Assembly (NCBI GenBank): GCA_001822815.1
Contig: MHSR01000008.1
Coordinates: 1-33,870 of the forward strand
DNA length: 33,870 bases
Source: Candidatus Terrybacteria bacterium RIFCSPHIGHO2_01_FULL_43_35
GTDB lineage: Bacteria > Patescibacteriota > Minisyncoccia > Terrybacterales > GWB1-40-14
Direction: 5' to 3'
In this document: positions 31,547 to 33,870 of the stretch, in pieces
Numbering within the stretch: position 1 is the first letter of the stretch
Layout of the letters: each line of letters starts with the position of its first letter
The notes under the pieces: generated by a model
Told to the model about the DNA's origin: nothing
Seen by the model: the letters and a program-made list of their open reading frames with translations, nothing else
Database searches by the model: none
Program-made: the position numbers and the translations under genes

Positions 31547-31547
31547 T

Positions 31548-32486
31548 ATGCGTGAATTTTCTATAATTAAACACCGATGGATATTCTTGATATTTTCTGC
31601 AATTTTAGTGTTTGCAAGTATTTTTTCTTTGACGGTTTGGGGTTTGAAATTGGGCGTGGAATTTAAGGGCGGTTCATTAATGGCCGTTAAATTCGATGAC
31701 AAAGTGCCAGCGCGTGAAGAATTAATTTCCGTTCTTTCGTCTGAAGATTTAGGTGATATTACAGTACAGCCATCCGATAACAAGACTTTGATTTTGAAGT
31801 TTAAGTCGGTTGACGAGGATACTCATCAGGAGGTTTTGAAAAAAATAAAAGACTTGGCTCCGGGCGAGGAGAGCCAGTTTACTTCTATAGGTCCGGTTGT
31901 CGGCAAAGAGCTTGAACAGAAATCAGCCCTGGCCATAGCTTTGGCTGTAATCTGCATAATGTTATACATAGCTTGGGCCTTCCGCCGTGTTTCAAAACCC
32001 ATTTCTTCTTGGCAATATGGCTTGATCGTGGCCATTGTTGCTCTGTTGCATGATGTCATCATTCCTCTGGGTCTTTTTGCCGCCCTTGGATATTTTATGA
32101 ATATAGAGATTAATGTTGCTTTCGTGGCCGCAATCCTTACTATTCTTGGCTTTTCTGTTCACGACACCATAGTTGTATTTGATCGGACAAGAGAGAATTT
32201 GAGGAAAATATTTGATAAGTCTTTTGGGGAAATAGTAAATACCAGCTTGAATCAAACATTGGGTCGTTCACTTGCTACATCTATAACCGTACTTCTTACC
32301 ATAGGCGCAATAGGCCTTTGGGGCGGGAGCGCAATTGCCGACTTCGCCCTTGTTTTGTTTGTGGGCATTGCCGTTGGTACATATTCATCCATTTTCGTTG
32401 CCGGTCCATTGCTTATAGAATTACAGCGCGTAAAGGTATTTATGGGAGGGTTGCGTAATAAACGACGTAACAGGCGATATCGTTGA
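31548..32486 (+). CDS. secF: Protein translocase subunit SecF
   Basis: The protein is 312 aa, the usual length. TM1 at ~11-32 (WIFLIFSAILVFASIFSLTVW) is followed by GLKLGVEFKGGSLMAVKF (the SecF D4-like motif), a small periplasmic domain, and five helices from ~122, including LHDVIIPLGLFAALGYF and ILTILGFSVHDTIVVFDRTRENL, the most conserved SecF segment. It pairs with the upstream secD, but the usual tight spacing is broken by a 148-bp gap containing a 16-bp perfect inverted repeat whose right arm touches this start codon. There is no room for a normal Shine-Dalgarno: GGGG lies only 1 nt before the ATG. Confidence 0.96.
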   Translation: MREFSIIKHRWIFLIFSAILVFASIFSLTVWGLKLGVEFKGGSLMAVKFDDKVPAREELISVLSSEDLGDITVQPSDNKTLILKFKSVDEDTHQEVLKKIKDLAPGEESQFTSIGPVVGKELEQKSALAIALAVICIMLYIAWAFRRVSKPISSWQYGLIVAIVALLHDVIIPLGLFAALGYFMNIEINVAFVAAILTILGFSVHDTIVVFDRTRENLRKIFDKSFGEIVNTSLNQTLGRSLATSITVLLTIGAIGLWGGSAIADFALVLFVGIAVGTYSSIFVAGPLLIELQRVKVFMGGLRNKRRNRRYR

Positions 32487-32519
32487 CGATAACGAATTAT
32501 CGAGGTAGGCTATAGTTTG

Positions 32520-32676
32520 AGTTTTGACTCAATATTTATGAGGTAATCCCTCGGCTTCGCCTCTGGTCGTTCAGACTCTGAAGAGTCTCAGATCATTCGA
32601 TTCAGAGAATCTCAGATTCGATGAACTCGAAGAGATGCACATTGTGCAATCCCTCGCAAAGCTCGGGAGCAACCAC
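32520..32676. repeat. Cluster of small palindromes upstream of rplU
   Basis: Successive hairpins include AGACTC/GAGTCT (~32574-32588), TCGATTCAGAG/CTCAGATTCGA (~32599-32624), TGCAC/GTGCA (~32636-32648) and CCCTCGCAAAGCTCGGG. AGGTAATCCCTCGGCTTCGC (32541-32560, part of a 23-bp unit to 32563) recurs inverted at 33821-33843 with one mismatch. No gene is seen; the segment could fold as an rplU leader, though I see no known L21 autoregulatory motif. Confidence 0.5.
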
Positions 32677-32681
32677 GGCAT

Positions 32682-33113
32682 ATGCAGCTTGCAGTCATAA
32701 AAACAGGCGGAAAACAATATTTGGTAAGCAGGGGACAACGAATAGCCGTTGAGACTTTACCGTATGAAAGCGGTAAAGAATTTGATTTTAATGAAGTCTT
32801 ACTTCTTGTTTACGCTGGCCAAGTCAAGGTGGGCATGCCCTTTGTTGAGGGGGCTAAAGTCATGGGCAGGATAATTTCTCATGGTTTGCATGATAAGGTT
32901 ATTGTTTTTAAGTTTAAACCCAAGAAACGTCAAAAGCGCAAGAAGGGCCATCGGCAGTCATACACTCTCGTTGAGATTATGGACATAAAAGATAACGCCC
33001 TTAAAGCCGAAGCGCCAGTTTCAAAACCTAAAGAATCTCAAACCGGCCCAAAACGAAAAACGGTAGCTTCCATAAAGGCAAAAAGAGCTGTAAGGCGATC
33101 CGTTTCAAAGTAA
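32682..33113 (+). CDS. rplU: 50S ribosomal protein L21
   Basis: 143 aa. The L21 core (~1-103) is clear: MQLAVIKTGGKQYLVSRGQRIAVE at the start, DEVLLLV-like FNEVLLLVYAGQVKVGMPFVEGAKV in the middle, and VIVFKFKPKKRQKRKKGHRQSYTLVEI, the basic rRNA-binding strand. A ~40-residue Lys/Arg/Ala/Pro tail (AEAPVSKPKESQTGPKRKT...) extends beyond the usual ~103 aa. In most bacteria rpmA (L27) follows; here recR lies convergent instead, so the pair is split or L27 is elsewhere. A GGGAG sequence 13-17 nt upstream of the ATG could serve as Shine-Dalgarno. Confidence 0.96.
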   Translation: MQLAVIKTGGKQYLVSRGQRIAVETLPYESGKEFDFNEVLLLVYAGQVKVGMPFVEGAKVMGRIISHGLHDKVIVFKFKPKKRQKRKKGHRQSYTLVEIMDIKDNALKAEAPVSKPKESQTGPKRKTVASIKAKRAVRRSVSK

Positions 33114-33124
33114 TTTTCTCAACA

Positions 33125-33153
33125 AAAAACGTCCCGTATTTCGGGACGTTTTT
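33125..33153. terminator. Bidirectional terminator between rplU and recR
   Basis: AAAAACGTCCCG (33125-33136), loop TATTT, CGGGACGTTTTT (33142-33153). A 12-bp perfect stem with T-runs on both strands serves the two convergent genes. Confidence 0.85.
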
Positions 33154-33156
33154 GTT

Positions 33157-33768
33157 CTAGTTTCTGTTTTTCATTGCTCCACGCAATGTTTCTTCGTCGG
33201 CGTATTCTATCTCACCACCTGAAGGCATGCCTATGCCCAAGCGGGTTATTTTGACGTTTTCTGATGAGGACGCAGATTCTATAACGGCTTGTTTCAGCCA
33301 TAAAGCTGCAGCATTGCCCTCTGATGTTGGACTTAGGGCGAGAATAATTTCTTTAAGATTTTGATCAGAAGAAACCCTCTGTTTTAACTCATTGATTCTT
33401 ATGGATTGGGGGTGGTATGCGATGGATAGCCTTCCGCCCAGAACAAAATATTGTCCTTTAAATACGGCGGCTTTTTCGAGTTGTTCAAGATCGGTGTCTT
33501 CTTCAACAACGCATAAAGTGCCGTTGGCACGTTTTGGATCGTGGCAAGATGTACATAGCCTTTGAGCGGTATTTTGAGTTATGGATATGGCCCGGAAGCA
33601 TTTTTCACAATTTCCAATATTGGAAATATTCTCTAAAGCTCTTTTCAGGTCTTCTCTTTCTTGCGGGCGTCGTAAAATATAAAAAGCGCACCGAAGCGCT
33701 TGGCGCGGTCCGATGCCCGGTAGTCTTCTTATAAGATCTGCTGTTTCACGTATTGGCGGCGGTAGCAT
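33157..33768 (-). CDS. recR: Recombination protein RecR
   Basis: The protein is 203 aa, typical length. It works with RecO (and RecF) to load RecA on gapped DNA. The helix-hairpin-helix region LPGIGPRQALRCAFYIL (~15-31), a four-Cys zinc finger (NCEKCF ... LCTSCHD, ~52-76), a TOPRIM domain starting LCVVEEDTDLEQLEKA (~84-99), and a C-terminal Walker-like IGMPSGGEIEYADEETLRGAM are all present. In the C-terminal motif the common VPxGGE reads MPSGGE. It is the only - strand gene, convergent with rplU across a shared terminator. Its upstream (right) side carries direct repeats at the window edge. Confidence 0.95.
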   Translation of the reverse strand: MLPPPIRETADLIRRLPGIGPRQALRCAFYILRRPQEREDLKRALENISNIGNCEKCFRAISITQNTAQRLCTSCHDPKRANGTLCVVEEDTDLEQLEKAAVFKGQYFVLGGRLSIAYHPQSIRINELKQRVSSDQNLKEIILALSPTSEGNAAALWLKQAVIESASSSENVKITRLGIGMPSGGEIEYADEETLRGAMKNRN

Positions 33769-33775
33769 GTGCTAG

Positions 33776-33870
33776 TTGTTGCCCACGAGCCGCGCCGAGT
33801 GGTTGCAACAACTGCATCCTGAGGCGAAGCCGATGGATTACCTTTTATTGTTGCCCACGAGCCGCGCCGA
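33776..33870. repeat. 23-bp direct repeats 72 bp apart at the window end
   Basis: TTGTTGCCCACGAGCCGCGC (first 20 of 23 bp) occurs at 33776-33798 and again at 33848-33870, the last base of the window, so more copies may follow outside. Between them are a hairpin half-site GTGGTTGCAACAAC and, at 33821-33843, the inverted partner of the rplU-upstream 23-mer (32541-32563, 22 of 23 identical). Confidence 0.7.

Noticed and set aside
33534-33734. 66-aa + strand ORF opposite recR
   Set aside because: Shadow of the well-supported recR gene.
33776-33870. CRISPR array at the window edge
   Set aside because: Only two repeats of 23 bp with a 49-bp gap that itself contains repeat-family sequence; no cas genes. 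Not supported, although more copies could lie outside.

Overview
The window looks like a chromosomal segment of a Candidate Phyla Radiation (Patescibacteria, probably Parcubacteria-like) bacterium. I infer this from three things: large secreted multidomain proteins next to core genes (murB, secA, secD, secF, rplU, recR); short intergenic regions rich in small palindromic repeats; and small CPR-style proteins (DUF1653, GIY-YIG, short HPF, a Lys/Ala-rich micro-protein). UGA is used as a stop (DUF1653 gene, secA), so the code is the standard one and not the recoded Gracilibacteria/Absconditabacteria type. No rRNA or tRNA gene was recognised. All genes lie on the + strand except recR.

Layout. 1-5290: a run of small membrane-anchored proteins with PsbP-like ectodomains, the first cut by the window edge, interrupted by a secreted M23 peptidase with a PA14 domain and by a GIY-YIG ORF enclosed by near-perfect 24-bp inverted repeats. 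5368-8832: a secreted seven-repeat delta-60 beta-propeller protein. 8833-9605: a 773-bp gene-free region holding a strong promoter followed by a ~70-nt candidate small RNA with its own terminator, a pyrimidine-rich tract ending in a second perfect terminator, another promoter/hairpin unit and a dispersed intergenic repeat. 9606-11669: a secreted HEFQH metallopeptidase with a TIG domain. 11794-15207: murB, a 28-residue Lys/Ala/Arg-rich micro-ORF, hpf, and pyruvoyl arginine decarboxylase plus agmatinase (arginine to agmatine to putrescine). 15352-18090: secA. 18213-20250: two or three small ORFs, an MBL-fold hydrolase and a PgeF/YlmD-like protein. 20463-26663: a giant (~2066 aa) secreted protein with cupredoxin, FN3, carboxypeptidase-regulatory-like, ZU5-like and C-terminal repeat domains. 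26725-29557: a membrane-anchored HEFGH metalloprotease followed 7 nt later by a dCache/HAMP histidine kinase with no response regulator in view. 29654-32486: secD and secF, separated by a palindromic insert. 32682-33768: rplU and convergent recR.

How it fits together. SecA and SecDF are the export machinery that the many signal-peptide or anchored proteins here would use. The three largest secreted proteins share a C-terminal domain that looks like a common surface module. With the M23, HEFQH and HEFGH peptidases, the region reads as a cell-surface/host-contact locus interspersed with housekeeping genes. The least expected items are the GIY-YIG inverted-repeat unit, the small-RNA region at 8.85-9.33 kb, the ~110-residue N-terminal extension of SecD with a near-leaderless promoter, and several families of palindromic repeats placed exactly at gene boundaries.
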